IMG/VR virus record: IMGVR_UViG_3300043446_000461
Coordinates: 1 to 30,270 of that record
Direction: 5' to 3' (one strand)
DNA from: a virus
Length of the DNA stretch: 30,270 nucleotides
Shown here: positions 22,831 through 30,194 of the stretch, piece by piece
Layout: every line of letters starts with the position of its first letter
Position numbering within the stretch: the first letter of the stretch is position 1
Position numbers and translations under genes: made by a program
The notes under the pieces: generated by a model
Seen by the model: the letters and a program-made list of their open reading frames with translations, nothing else
What the model was told of the DNA's origin: nothing
Databases searched by the model: none

Positions 22831-25800
22831 ATGGCAACTTTTGAAGACCAGATCAAGCAGAAGGTTCTGGAACTAGCCTCTGCTGGGGCTACGGAGAAGG
22901 AGATTGATGCCTTCGTATCTGATGCTATGTCTGGACGTTCAGCCTTAAAAGCTGAGCAACCTGAAACTGTTTCCACTATTACTGGAATGACTCCAGCCCA
23001 AGCTCAGGCTAGGGCTGAGGCTGGAATGCAAGCACTTGAGGCTGGCACTAGGGAATTTGCCGAGGCTGTTCCTCCAGCCGTTGCACGCTATGGAGTTCCT
23101 GTGGCCGCAGGTTTGGCTACTGCTCCGCTTTCGTTTCCCGCTGCCGCTGCAACGATGACAGGAGCTCTCGGTTTGAGCGAGCTTGGAGCTCAGGCCCTTG
23201 AGTCAATGATTTCTGGACAGGAGTATAGGCCGGGTCAGGTAGGTGCCGCAATGGCGTTTGGTCCTGCCGTTCCACTTCGCATAGCTCAGACAAACAAGAT
23301 TTTTGGACTTGCTGCTGACAATCTAAAGGCTGGTCAGGGTGTTGTTAATTTTCTAGCAAACGCTGGATTGCAGACTGCTGCATCCGAAACTGCTAGGGCT
23401 ATCGAAAGCGACAAGAGCTTCCTTGAAGCTGCGTTTCAAGCTCCGTCTTCATTCACCGAGGCTGGATTGCGGTTTGTCATTCCAGCGGTTGTTTCAGGCA
23501 TTGGCACTCGCGTTTCCTATCGTGCAACAGCAGCAGAGCAAGCCGCACAGCGTGCTGAGCAGCTTACGAAAGAGCGTTTTGGACCTAGGTATATGCTTGG
23601 AGAGCTTCTTGAAGGCTATCAGCCTATTGAGAAGAAATCAATTTCTGACGGACTACCATTTGTCGTTGAACGCCTTAATAATCTAGGTGCCGATATTGGC
23701 TCTGAGGTTATAAGCCATTTTGCTGGAGCTAAAAATACTGAAGATGTTGCCAAGCGTCTTATAGCTACTGGAGCTATCGGAAAGCTTGAGGTTCTTCAGA
23801 AGAACGCAAGGGATGCGTATGCTGCAAAACAGGCGGCTGACGCTGCACTTGACAAAGCGGCTAAAAAGAGCGCTGCTGACCTTCCTATATTTGAGGCTCA
23901 GGCTAGGGCCGCTGGAGTAGAAGCGGCAAAGCAATACTCTCTTTACACATCGGGGATAGACGATGTATTTGGCATTTCACGCGGAAGCATTCTTGTTGGA
24001 GCTTCCAAGCGTAAAGAAGATGTAATGCGGAATGCTGAGGCCGCAAAACTTTCCGTTGATGAAGGGCTTGATGCTCTTTATGCCGCTTCTGGAATCAAGA
24101 TTAACGAACGAGTCCTAACGAAGGACTTGATGTTTTCATATCTTGATAGGCGAATTAAAGACAAGAATGCTCGTCAGGAAATTAAGGACAGTATTGAAAG
24201 TGCCGCAAAGCGTCTTTCTACGTTGATTGACGACAACGGAAATATTAGTCGAAGCAGTTTCCTTCGCATCAGAAATGACATCGCTTCTGAGCTTGTTGCT
24301 GCTGGCAAGGAGCCTAGGTATGCCAATCGTGTAGCTGCTCAGGCTTATGGTGCGATTGTAGACGCATCAGAGGCGTACATGAAGGCTGCTGATCCCACTA
24401 AGCTTGCTGCCCTGAAGAAAGCCAACAAATCAGCTAGGGCAGTAGCACAGGCAACTACTGGATTTGAGGAAGATCAACGCGAGTCTGTGATTCCGCTTTT
24501 GCAGCGCGGTTTGATTGGAGATGTGGTGAAGATCATGGAGTCTCCTAGCGCGAAGTCCGCGATAGATGAGATTAACGCCTATGCTGCTGCTCTTCGCGGG
24601 ATGGGAGACAATGCTTCCAAGGCGGCTGCCAATGTGTTTAGGGCTCAGACGTTTAATGCCATCCGCGATGAACTTGTCGAAAGCAGCTTGCTCAACCTGT
24701 CTGGCGTAGATCAGTTGGCGCGTGTAGTTGACGTAGAAAAGCTCTCCAAGAGACTTGATGCTCTTCGTCGTAATAAGTTTCCTGTTGAGCGTCTCAATCT
24801 TGGAACGTCAGATGAGATTGCTACGCTTTCCAGACTTTCCAACGAAGTCGGAATGTCTGTCGATCAGGTCAATAATTTCCTAAACGATGCTGTTTCCATT
24901 GGAACAAATGGAGCAGAGGCGCGTGTTCGCTATCAGCGTGCCTATGTGGACTACCTGACTAGCGGAACTCCAGCAGATCAGAAGAGGAATTTGACGAAGC
25001 TGAAAGATTTAGCCCGAAAGGGTAAGATTGATTACAATGAGTCCGAGCGGCTTCTTGCCGAGGCTAGGCGTGATCCCTTGGTTGAGCTTTTTAATTCGAC
25101 TGACTTAAATCTCAATCCAGATACGTCTAAAAACAGTCGTTATTCGTTTGCATTGCTTGACGCTGGAGAAAACAACGTAAAGAGGTTGGTTGATTCCCTT
25201 GAAGGTCCGTCCGTCCGTAAGGCTGGTTTGCCAGCCAATGAGGTTATTAGGCGAGCCAAACTTGCTGATGACCTGCGTAAGTCTGTTGCTAGGGATGTAT
25301 TCTTCAATGCGATTGAGAAGTCTTCTGGCCCCGGTGATAAGACTCTGGCATTACAGCAGGTGACAAATCTGTTTTACGGAGAAAGCGATGCCGCTATTCG
25401 CCAAAGAAAGTCGTTGATGGCTTTGATTGGCAAGGACTCATTCAATGATCTGAAGGACAAGTTTGCCAAACCTTCTGCCGACATCCTGAAACAGGCTGAG
25501 CAGTATGGAGCAAAAGTCTATGACTTTAGACCGGAAACCACGCTTGCTGCGTCAGGTGTTTCTATGGGGGTTGGTGCGGGTCAAGGAGGAGCCGGAAGCA
25601 TTGGTGCTCAGCGCGGTAAGATTCTAGGCGGATGGTTCTCAGACATTTCTCGTTCCATCCGAAACTATCGGATCAACGAAGCCTATCTGCTTTTTGTTGA
25701 TCCAGAAGGTTCTAAGGCTTACAGAAACGCAGCTTACAATCTTGACAGGTTCTTGAACTCAAGCCAGCGCAACATGATGGCTTACAGGCTTGCCCAGCAG

Positions 25801-25839
25801 CAGGATGATGAGGCTACGCAGGGTCAGCCCACTCGCTGA
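22831..25839 (+). CDS. Large internal virion / ejection protein candidate, 1002 aa
   Basis: From ATG 22831 (MATFEDQIKQ) the frame gives a 1002-residue helical protein, last of the late operon. An Ala-rich, fairly hydrophobic stretch around 85-120 (PVAAGLATAPLSFPAAAATM) could be membrane-active. Long coiled coils follow (AAKQAADAALDKAAKKSAAD and others). The size and terminal position fit T7 gp16-type ejection proteins, but no lytic transglycosylase motif is visible at the N-terminus, so cell-wall cutting is not supported. Its last 26 bases overlap the convergent minus-strand gene. An in-frame start at 22798 overlaps the upstream gene and is less likely. Confidence 0.7.
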   Translation: MATFEDQIKQKVLELASAGATEKEIDAFVSDAMSGRSALKAEQPETVSTITGMTPAQAQARAEAGMQALEAGTREFAEAVPPAVARYGVPVAAGLATAPLSFPAAAATMTGALGLSELGAQALESMISGQEYRPGQVGAAMAFGPAVPLRIAQTNKIFGLAADNLKAGQGVVNFLANAGLQTAASETARAIESDKSFLEAAFQAPSSFTEAGLRFVIPAVVSGIGTRVSYRATAAEQAAQRAEQLTKERFGPRYMLGELLEGYQPIEKKSISDGLPFVVERLNNLGADIGSEVISHFAGAKNTEDVAKRLIATGAIGKLEVLQKNARDAYAAKQAADAALDKAAKKSAADLPIFEAQARAAGVEAAKQYSLYTSGIDDVFGISRGSILVGASKRKEDVMRNAEAAKLSVDEGLDALYAASGIKINERVLTKDLMFSYLDRRIKDKNARQEIKDSIESAAKRLSTLIDDNGNISRSSFLRIRNDIASELVAAGKEPRYANRVAAQAYGAIVDASEAYMKAADPTKLAALKKANKSARAVAQATTGFEEDQRESVIPLLQRGLIGDVVKIMESPSAKSAIDEINAYAAALRGMGDNASKAAANVFRAQTFNAIRDELVESSLLNLSGVDQLARVVDVEKLSKRLDALRRNKFPVERLNLGTSDEIATLSRLSNEVGMSVDQVNNFLNDAVSIGTNGAEARVRYQRAYVDYLTSGTPADQKRNLTKLKDLARKGKIDYNESERLLAEARRDPLVELFNSTDLNLNPDTSKNSRYSFALLDAGENNVKRLVDSLEGPSVRKAGLPANEVIRRAKLADDLRKSVARDVFFNAIEKSSGPGDKTLALQQVTNLFYGESDAAIRQRKSLMALIGKDSFNDLKDKFAKPSADILKQAEQYGAKVYDFRPETTLAASGVSMGVGAGQGGAGSIGAQRGKILGGWFSDISRSIRNYRINEAYLLFVDPEGSKAYRNAAYNLDRFLNSSQRNMMAYRLAQQQDDEATQGQPTR

Positions 25840-26068
25840 TTCGTTCGTACCACCCCGGTTCTAGCCAGAACTTCAGGCCGTCGTTGACGCCTGACCAAAT
25901 CTCTCCCAGATAGGTGGGTTGCCCACCGTCTGGATGGGGTGAAACCCCTACTAGCGTAAACCGCTGCCTATTGGCTTCTAGGACCGTTAGTGTTCCTGAC
26001 CGTTCCGTCAGGACACATTCCACCTCTGGCTTAAACCTGTAGATGGGCGGGCCTGCGTCTGAGGTCAT
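25814..26068 (-). CDS. Hypothetical protein, 84 aa, end of minus-strand module
   Basis: Starts MTSDAGPPIYRFKPE and has regular beta-like alternation (VECVLTERSGTLTVLEANRQ, RFTLVGVSPHPDGG) ending EPGWYERISEWAD. The gene converges on and overlaps by 26 bases the end of the large internal protein gene. Upstream lies a 101-base gap with a 19-base inverted repeat. No SD and no family recognised; the coding pattern is convincing. Confidence 0.7.
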   Translation of the reverse strand: MTSDAGPPIYRFKPEVECVLTERSGTLTVLEANRQRFTLVGVSPHPDGGQPTYLGEIWSGVNDGLKFWLEPGWYERISEWADPA

Positions 26069-26076
26069 TTCCGTCT

Positions 26077-26143
26077 ATTTTAAGCCATTTTGACCACTTA
26101 GCCTATACCCACATAGCCATTTTAGGTCAAATCGTCTTAAAAT
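26077..26143. repeat. Interrupted inverted repeat with 19-base arms
   Basis: Arms 26077-26095 and 26125-26143 match at 16 of 19 positions when one is reverse-complemented: ATTTTAAG and TTTGACC are perfect, with a four-base mismatch zone between. The 29-base loop holds TAGCCATTTT, a direct repeat of AGCCATTTT in the left arm. It lies in the 101-base gap between the metallophosphoesterase stop and the 84-residue gene start, both minus strand, so it may be an operator or an RNA hairpin regulating the last gene. Confidence 0.55.
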
Positions 26144-26169
26144 TGATTCTAGGGCCTATTCTGAGGCTT

Positions 26170-27027
26170 TTAGGACGTACCCCTAATCCGCAGTTCTATG
26201 AGGTCTTGGTTGTCCTTACGGACTCTTACAGGGGTAATTTCAAACTCTATCCAGCCTAGGGCGCAAGCCGACCTACCCGCATCCACGTTGTAGGAGGCCC
26301 TCCCAGACTCATAAGCCTTCAAATAGGAGCCTGTGCGGCCTAGCCAAGGGGTACGTTCGCGGACCTCCACCCCGTTCTTGGTGCTTACCAGCTTGATGCG
26401 CGGACTGGAGGGTAGGCATCCCTTGCCGTGGGTGTGGCCCATGAGGTAGATGTCGGCGTCTGCCGTGCTAGCCATCTTCTCAATGGACCCAAACTGACCC
26501 GCTGGGGTGGCTCCTCCCCCCTTCCCATGATGGGCGAAGATGTCCAGAGCTACCCTTTTCCCCGTTCCTTTGAGGCCGACCGAGAGACGGATGAATCCGC
26601 ACACCCCCAGATATTTCCCGCCCAAAGCCGACGCAAGAACGTGATCGGTAGTCTGATCGCCAAAGTCAAAGTAGTGATTGCCGCCAAGAAGGCCAATAAC
26701 CCTACCGCGCATCCATCCAAGCTCATTGACCAGAGTCTTCGTAACGCCTTTGTAAACATCTTTGAGTGTGTTTTTGGTTGTGTCGTGTAAATTTACATCC
26801 GACAGGACGATACGTTCAGACGTGCTCACCCCATCGGTGTAATCCCCCATGCCTAGGAAAATAGCATTCTTCTGAGCTTTGGCGTAAGCCAAGAACTCCT
26901 GCCAATGGCTGTGGGCGAACATATCCGAATCCCTGTGGATGTCGCCAAACGGAATCAGCTTAAAAGGCTTCCCAATCTCAGCCTCCACCTTTACATTGTG
27001 GGCTGTGAATATGCCATCGGTCTTCAT
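26170..27027 (-). CDS. Calcineurin-like metallophosphoesterase
   Basis: A 285-residue protein with all five metallophosphoesterase blocks: GDIHRD (D29, H31), GMGDYTD (D62), GGNHYF (N117, H118), AHHGKG (H166/H167) and GHTHG (H198, H200). These bind two metal ions and hydrolyse phosphate esters. Phage members include DNA-repair-type nucleases and nucleotide or RNA phosphatases; the substrate here cannot be told. Its location in a module with ERF, PD-(D/E)XK and HNH proteins favours a DNA-end or repair role. The start overlaps the upstream HNH gene stop (ATGA). The fold looks complete. Confidence 0.9.
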   Translation of the reverse strand: MKTDGIFTAHNVKVEAEIGKPFKLIPFGDIHRDSDMFAHSHWQEFLAYAKAQKNAIFLGMGDYTDGVSTSERIVLSDVNLHDTTKNTLKDVYKGVTKTLVNELGWMRGRVIGLLGGNHYFDFGDQTTDHVLASALGGKYLGVCGFIRLSVGLKGTGKRVALDIFAHHGKGGGATPAGQFGSIEKMASTADADIYLMGHTHGKGCLPSSPRIKLVSTKNGVEVRERTPWLGRTGSYLKAYESGRASYNVDAGRSACALGWIEFEITPVRVRKDNQDLIELRIRGTS

Positions 27028-27380
27028 TTCTTGTTAGCCTTTCTCACTTCTCTCTGCTTTTGCGTGACTTCGGCATGGCAGGTTTTGCAAAGCAACCTGT
27101 AGCCGTCTCGTTCGACGAAAAGACGTTCCACATAAACATCCCAACCTTGGAATCCGAGAACTGGGTCCACAACGGGATTGATGTGGTCAACGTGACATTC
27201 TGAGTTCCCGACAACTTGGGAACATGAGGCACATCGGTACTGGTTCCGCGCAACGCGGGCTGCTTTCTTACAGGCATACTTTGGAGCCCATCGTCCTGAA
27301 GCTCGCCTGAGTGCAGATATAACGAACGAACGGAATCTAGCTTTGGACCAAGTTCCATTGCAGTAGGGTGTATCTGTCAT
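27024..27380 (-). CDS. HNH endonuclease-like protein, 118 aa
   Basis: Zinc-binding C50-x2-C53 and C98-x2-C101-H102 pairs flank the catalytic block HVDHINPVVDP (H63, D65, H66). This is the common compact phage HNH layout, able to nick or cut DNA using a bound metal. The N-terminus is basic (WSKARFRSFVISALRRAS), suited to DNA contact. Its ATG abuts the TAA of the upstream gene and its stop overlaps the metallophosphoesterase start. It may take part in packaging or recombination, or be a homing-derived enzyme; the operon placement favours a phage function. Confidence 0.85.
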   Translation of the reverse strand: MTDTPYCNGTWSKARFRSFVISALRRASGRWAPKYACKKAARVARNQYRCASCSQVVGNSECHVDHINPVVDPVLGFQGWDVYVERLFVERDGYRLLCKTCHAEVTQKQREVRKANKK

Positions 27381-27692
27381 TTAGCTACGGCGTACAACTT
27401 CATGCCCCAACCATAGCAGACAGGCGTGGATGTGCTTGCAATTAACACGCTCCACATGGGGGTAGTCAATCGGGGTTGCTCCAGCCCTTATGCGCGGACC
27501 ACATCTAGCCATCCAGTCGCGGCATGAGCATTCACCCATGCCGTGATGGAGGGATAGGTCACAGACATAAAACTCCTCTTCCTTGGATTCTGATGTGACA
27601 TGGAAGAGAAGCTGTCCGCGATGCTCAACCCTTAGCGGTTTTTCTAATGGCTTCGCTTTCCAAGCGTTTGGCTCTAGCTGTGACAAATGCAT
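27381..27692 (-). CDS. SWIM-type zinc-finger protein, 103 aa
   Basis: From ATG 27692 (MHLSQLEPN) the protein has a short beta region (HRGQLLFHVTSES, EEFYVCDLSL) then CSC (C55, C57) and, after a long insert, CKH (C85, H87), the CxC...CxH pattern of SWIM zinc fingers, which bind DNA or protein partners and occur in recombination cofactors. A longer start at TTG 27704 is possible. It overlaps the preceding small gene by 68 bases in another frame and directly abuts the HNH gene. A DNA-binding accessory in this recombination module is inferred. Confidence 0.75.
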   Translation of the reverse strand: MHLSQLEPNAWKAKPLEKPLRVEHRGQLLFHVTSESKEEEFYVCDLSLHHGMGECSCRDWMARCGPRIRAGATPIDYPHVERVNCKHIHACLLWLGHEVVRRS

Positions 27693-27804
27693 TGTAGCGT
27701 TCAATTAGCTTGAATTGATCGACAGGGTCTTGGCAGTCGCGGATGTCCAACACCAGCGCAGCCATTACTTGTTCTTCGTGATGTTCGAGTTCTCGTTTGT
27801 CCAT
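27625..27804 (-). CDS. Small helical hypothetical protein, 59 aa
   Basis: From ATG 27804 the frame reads MDKRELEHHEEQVMAALVLD, then DPVDQFKLIERYNAFVTARA and a basic end. An in-frame extension to 27873 is antisense-like in style and lies wholly inside the HNH gene, so the shorter start is preferred. It overlaps the HNH gene end by 40 bases and the SWIM gene start by 68. The helix pattern supports coding; no family recognised. Confidence 0.55.
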   Translation of the reverse strand: MDKRELEHHEEQVMAALVLDIRDCQDPVDQFKLIERYNAFVTARAKRLESEAIRKTAKG

Positions 27805-28070
27805 TTGAGTAGGTAGCCTTGTTGTTCTGCCCATTTTGGGTCGTGATGAATTCTGTCGTGACAAGCTCGGCAAACAGCTAGGAAGATAGATGCGTCATTC
27901 AGCTTCCCACCTCTGCCGAGCGGTAGTTTGTGGTGGATGTCGGTGGCATCTGACTCGGAGCACACCTCACAGGTCGGATGGACTGATAGGTAGTCGGATT
28001 TACTTACGCGATAAATCTTCAGGGCTTGCGCCCGCTTTCGACTCACCCGCCTGAGAGGTGTACGCCTCAT
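27765..28070 (-). CDS. HNH endonuclease-like protein, 101 aa
   Basis: Starts MRRTPLRRVSRKRAQAL at ATG 28070, overlapping the nuclease stop (TGATG); an earlier in-frame start at 28100 is not needed. Residues show C34-x2-C37, the DIHHKLPLGRGG block (H46/H47), N58, and C67-x2-C70-H71 with H75, a complete HNH zinc site and catalytic core. The strongly basic N-terminus likely touches DNA. This type is common in phage early regions as a recombination or nicking nuclease. It differs clearly from the HNH proteins at 27024 and 28863. Confidence 0.88.
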   Translation of the reverse strand: MRRTPLRRVSRKRAQALKIYRVSKSDYLSVHPTCEVCSESDATDIHHKLPLGRGGKLNDASIFLAVCRACHDRIHHDPKWAEQQGYLLKWTNENSNITKNK

Positions 28071-28873
28071 CAAGATCGTGGATCGTAATTGTTCTTGCAC
28101 CGCCAGATGCCACAGGCGTTCTCAAACATCTCAAACTCCTTAGCCAGTTGATCACCGTCGTACTTGACTACGTCGATGCGCCCCGGCTCGGTCGTTGAGA
28201 TGTAGATGTTGTAGCCTATGGCCTTCTTGAAGTAGCCGTCCTCCCACTTGTCCTTCCAGTAGGAGGCGTAGTAGGCCGCAAGTTGAGCAGCGTGACCAAA
28301 CGACGGGATGACCGGCTCGCCCTCATGGGTACGCTTGGACTTGAAGTCCAGAATGCCACAAAGGTCGCTATCCTTCGCTTTAAAGGCTATGTCGGTGGTT
28401 CCGGCATACCCATACTCTGGATTAACCGTTACGAACTCAGAAGCCACCACATTGATGCCAAGGGTCTCCATCTTGTTGATGGCGTCCTCAGCATAGTTGA
28501 TGATGTCCTGAGGATATGCCAAATTATCGCCTTTTACCAAGGTTTCGATACAGTTGTGAATCCTAGTCCCCAACTGCGCGGCATCATCAGCCTCATCAAA
28601 CGCTTTGGCTAAGATGAAGTCGATGTACTCCTCAAGACTCTCGTCCCCAATAACGGGACGGTTGAAGCAAGCTTCGACCACCTTCCTGTACTTCCACCGC
28701 TGAAGCATCTCATTGTGGATGAGCTTCAGGATGGAGGTGACTGACGGCAGAAGCTTTAGCTTCCTAGCATCCTTGATTGTTGTGGCTCGGTTGGGATTCT
28801 TCGCCGTCTTGGACAGCGTCGGCTGCGTGTGAGCCGCAATCCCTTCCTTCGTGTACCAATGGTTAGTTGTCAT
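28070..28873 (-). CDS. PD-(D/E)XK nuclease, RecB/Cas4-like exonuclease
   Basis: A 267-residue protein with GTRIHNCIE (H106), SEF (E146), GTTDIAF (D161), GILDFKSK (D176, K178) and AAQLAAYYAS (Q197), the ordered motifs of RecB/Cas4-type nucleases. In phages such proteins act as exonucleases partnered with a single-strand annealing protein, here probably the ERF protein encoded upstream on the same strand. The Cas4 cysteine cluster is not evident. GAGAGAGA lies before the ATG as a weak SD; the start overlaps the end of the HNH/AP2 gene by 11 bases. No adaptation genes or CRISPR repeats are nearby, so a CRISPR role is unsupported. Confidence 0.88.
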   Translation of the reverse strand: MTTNHWYTKEGIAAHTQPTLSKTAKNPNRATTIKDARKLKLLPSVTSILKLIHNEMLQRWKYRKVVEACFNRPVIGDESLEEYIDFILAKAFDEADDAAQLGTRIHNCIETLVKGDNLAYPQDIINYAEDAINKMETLGINVVASEFVTVNPEYGYAGTTDIAFKAKDSDLCGILDFKSKRTHEGEPVIPSFGHAAQLAAYYASYWKDKWEDGYFKKAIGYNIYISTTEPGRIDVVKYDGDQLAKEFEMFENACGIWRCKNNYDPRS

Positions 28874-29270
28874 ATTTCTCTCTCATGCTTTTTACATATT
28901 CTTGAGCCTCATGCTCTGTGCGAAAAAACTTACAGAGCCTTGATCCATCGCGCATGATATTTGCATACCATCCATACGCAACTTTTGTGTAGCCCTTTGC
29001 CTTATCGCACTTAACGCTATTTACAATATTTTTAGACCTAGAAACAACTCGTAGGTTATCCCTACGGTTGTCTAACTTGTTTCGATTTATGTGGTCTATG
29101 ACTTGAGTTTTCTTATTCCAAGATAAACCCATGCGTTCGGCCACAACGTGGTGAATGTACTTTTGTGGACGAGTTGTAGTTCTGGCATATCCGCTTGAAG
29201 GACCAATTTTCAATCCAAGAAGATCAAGATCGTCCTTGTCAACGGACACACTAAGAACTTGGTGTTCCAT
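28863..29270 (-). CDS. HNH homing-type endonuclease with AP2-like C-terminus
   Basis: A 135-residue protein with the HNH_3 layout: YIHHVVAERMG (38-48), VIDHINRNKLDNRRDNLR (D59, H60, N62, DN 71-72) and SKNIVN (79-84), then an AP2-like DNA-binding piece GWYANIMRDGSRLCKFF. Such enzymes are selfish mobile genes in phages. The gene is AT-richer than its neighbours and has its own good SD (AGAGGA, eight bases before ATG), both fitting a recent insertion into the early operon. It overlaps genes on both sides by 11 to 20 bases, so it does not obviously interrupt a host gene. Confidence 0.9.
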   Translation of the reverse strand: MEHQVLSVSVDKDDLDLLGLKIGPSSGYARTTTRPQKYIHHVVAERMGLSWNKKTQVIDHINRNKLDNRRDNLRVVSRSKNIVNSVKCDKAKGYTKVAYGWYANIMRDGSRLCKFFRTEHEAQEYVKSMREKYDN

Positions 29271-29403
29271 TTAATTTGTCCTCTATTCGTTTGTTTATCG
29301 TTTCTGAGGCTTGCTCCCAAGTTCTGAACCCAATCTTCACCAGACTGAGTTCATGCTGGATGTCGATAAGCAGCAACTTGAGCGACCAGTTGGCGTCACT
29401 CAA
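29251..29403 (-). CDS. Small hypothetical protein, about 50 aa, TTG start
   Basis: The convincing coding part is LKLLLIDIQHELSLVKIGFR followed by TWEQASETINKRIEDKLNG. A longer frame from ATG 29502 would run through almost all of the membrane-peptide gene in another frame. A TTG at 29403 has AAGGAAG eight bases upstream and begins just past that gene's stop, so I prefer it. Helical, soluble; no family recognised. Confidence 0.5.
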   Translation of the reverse strand: MSDANWSLKLLLIDIQHELSLVKIGFRTWEQASETINKRIEDKLNGTPSS

Positions 29404-29404
29404 G

Positions 29405-29515
29405 TCACAGACTTCCTTGAATGCACCAATAAATGATGGCGCATAAACCGACTGTAAGGGCGAAGGCAATGACTGCGAGCTTGCAGAGCTCATTGTCGTC
29501 ATTCTTAAAGTTCAT
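29405..29515 (-). CDS. Small membrane peptide, 36 aa
   Basis: From ATG 29515 the frame reads MNFKNDDNELCK then a single membrane segment LAVIAFALTVGLCAIIYWCI and a short tail. The clear charged-hydrophobic split supports a real product. It overlaps the start side of nothing except the DUF736-like gene end (11 bases). Function unknown; early phage membrane peptides can act in host takeover or superinfection exclusion, but nothing here decides that. Confidence 0.55.
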   Translation of the reverse strand: MNFKNDDNELCKLAVIAFALTVGLCAIIYWCIQGSL

Positions 29516-29714
29516 CGGAAGACCCCTTCGCTTTGGGCTCGGAGAGAGACAGGGACAGGAACTTGGTTCCCGTCTTGGACTCCTTGAGCCAGCCAGCAAG
29601 GCGGAACTCCTTGCCAGCTACGTTGAGCTTGCCGGTGTAGTCGGGCTTCTTGTCGCCCTCACCCTTTTCCTGATTGCGGAACAGAACACCCTTATTCGTA
29701 TTGTCGTATTGCAT
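29505..29714 (-). CDS. DUF736-like protein, 69 aa
   Basis: Starts MQYDNTNKGVLFRN at ATG 29714 (an in-frame start at 29738 is less likely), followed by DYTGKLNVAGKEFRLAGWLK and GTKFLSLSLSE. This dntG-lF ... pdytG ... G-e-r-agW pattern matches the DUF736 family, small beta proteins found in phages and mobile elements and thought to accompany DNA metabolism, with no proven role. It follows the ERF gene by 27 bases, suggesting a part in recombination or single-strand DNA handling. No SD. Confidence 0.78.
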   Translation of the reverse strand: MQYDNTNKGVLFRNQEKGEGDKKPDYTGKLNVAGKEFRLAGWLKESKTGTKFLSLSLSEPKAKGSSDEL

Positions 29715-29741
29715 GGTTGTATTTGGTTGGTCTAACAAAGA

Positions 29742-30194
29742 TCAGAAAGGATTGTTGTTTTGCTTAACTGGCTTGCTTTCAACTTTTGGTGCGCTTGGCG
29801 CAACTCTTCCGCTAGCCGCATTCCCGTCGTCGTCCTCCTGAGTGATGCACATAAGTGCAGCGAGTGAGTATCGGCGCAGGTATGTAGTAGCACTTCCAAC
29901 TCCTTGCGGGTCAGCTTTGGGCAAGGGGCTGAAGGCGGTGTCTTCGATCCATTGGCCTGAAGAGTGGATGGCGCGAGTTGACAAATGAAGTCCCGTCTCT
30001 CCCTCAGCGAGCGTTTGGAGGATGACAATCCCGTGCTTGTTGCACGGCTCCTTGATTGCTTCGATGACCGATCCGAGACTTGCGTAGGAGCTACGGAAGT
30101 GCGGGTTCTTGGCGTCTTTCGAGGCATTGTTGATTTCCTTCTGAGCAGCCAGCAACGCTGGCGCAATGAGGTCAATTTTTTCCGAGGTCTTCAT
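29742..30194 (-). CDS. erf: ERF-family single-strand annealing protein
   Basis: A 150-residue recombinase mediator with the ERF core: KNPHFRSSYASLGSVIEAIK (29-48), ADPQGVGSATTYLRRYSLAA (94-113) and the acidic TQEDDDGN (118-125). The C-terminus is a disordered Lys/Pro/Asn tail ending NNPF, like the tail tips by which such proteins contact SSB or partners. It anneals complementary single strands during phage recombination and replication, probably with the PD-(D/E)XK exonuclease encoded downstream. No SD; its ATG overlaps the end of a partial upstream gene by 23 bases. Confidence 0.93.
   Translation of the reverse strand: MKTSEKIDLIAPALLAAQKEINNASKDAKNPHFRSSYASLGSVIEAIKEPCNKHGIVILQTLAEGETGLHLSTRAIHSSGQWIEDTAFSPLPKADPQGVGSATTYLRRYSLAALMCITQEDDDGNAASGRVAPSAPKVESKPVKQNNNPF

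Noticed and set aside
22831-25839. Transglycosylase-bearing ejection protein
   Set aside because: No catalytic Glu motif or lysozyme-like segment could be seen at either end.
28070-28873. CRISPR-associated Cas4
   Set aside because: No cysteine cluster, no repeats and no cas neighbours; the ERF partner indicates phage recombination.
29732-30175. 147-codon minus-strand ORF
   Set aside because: Out-of-frame shadow of the ERF gene, Ser/Arg-rich with no coherent fold.
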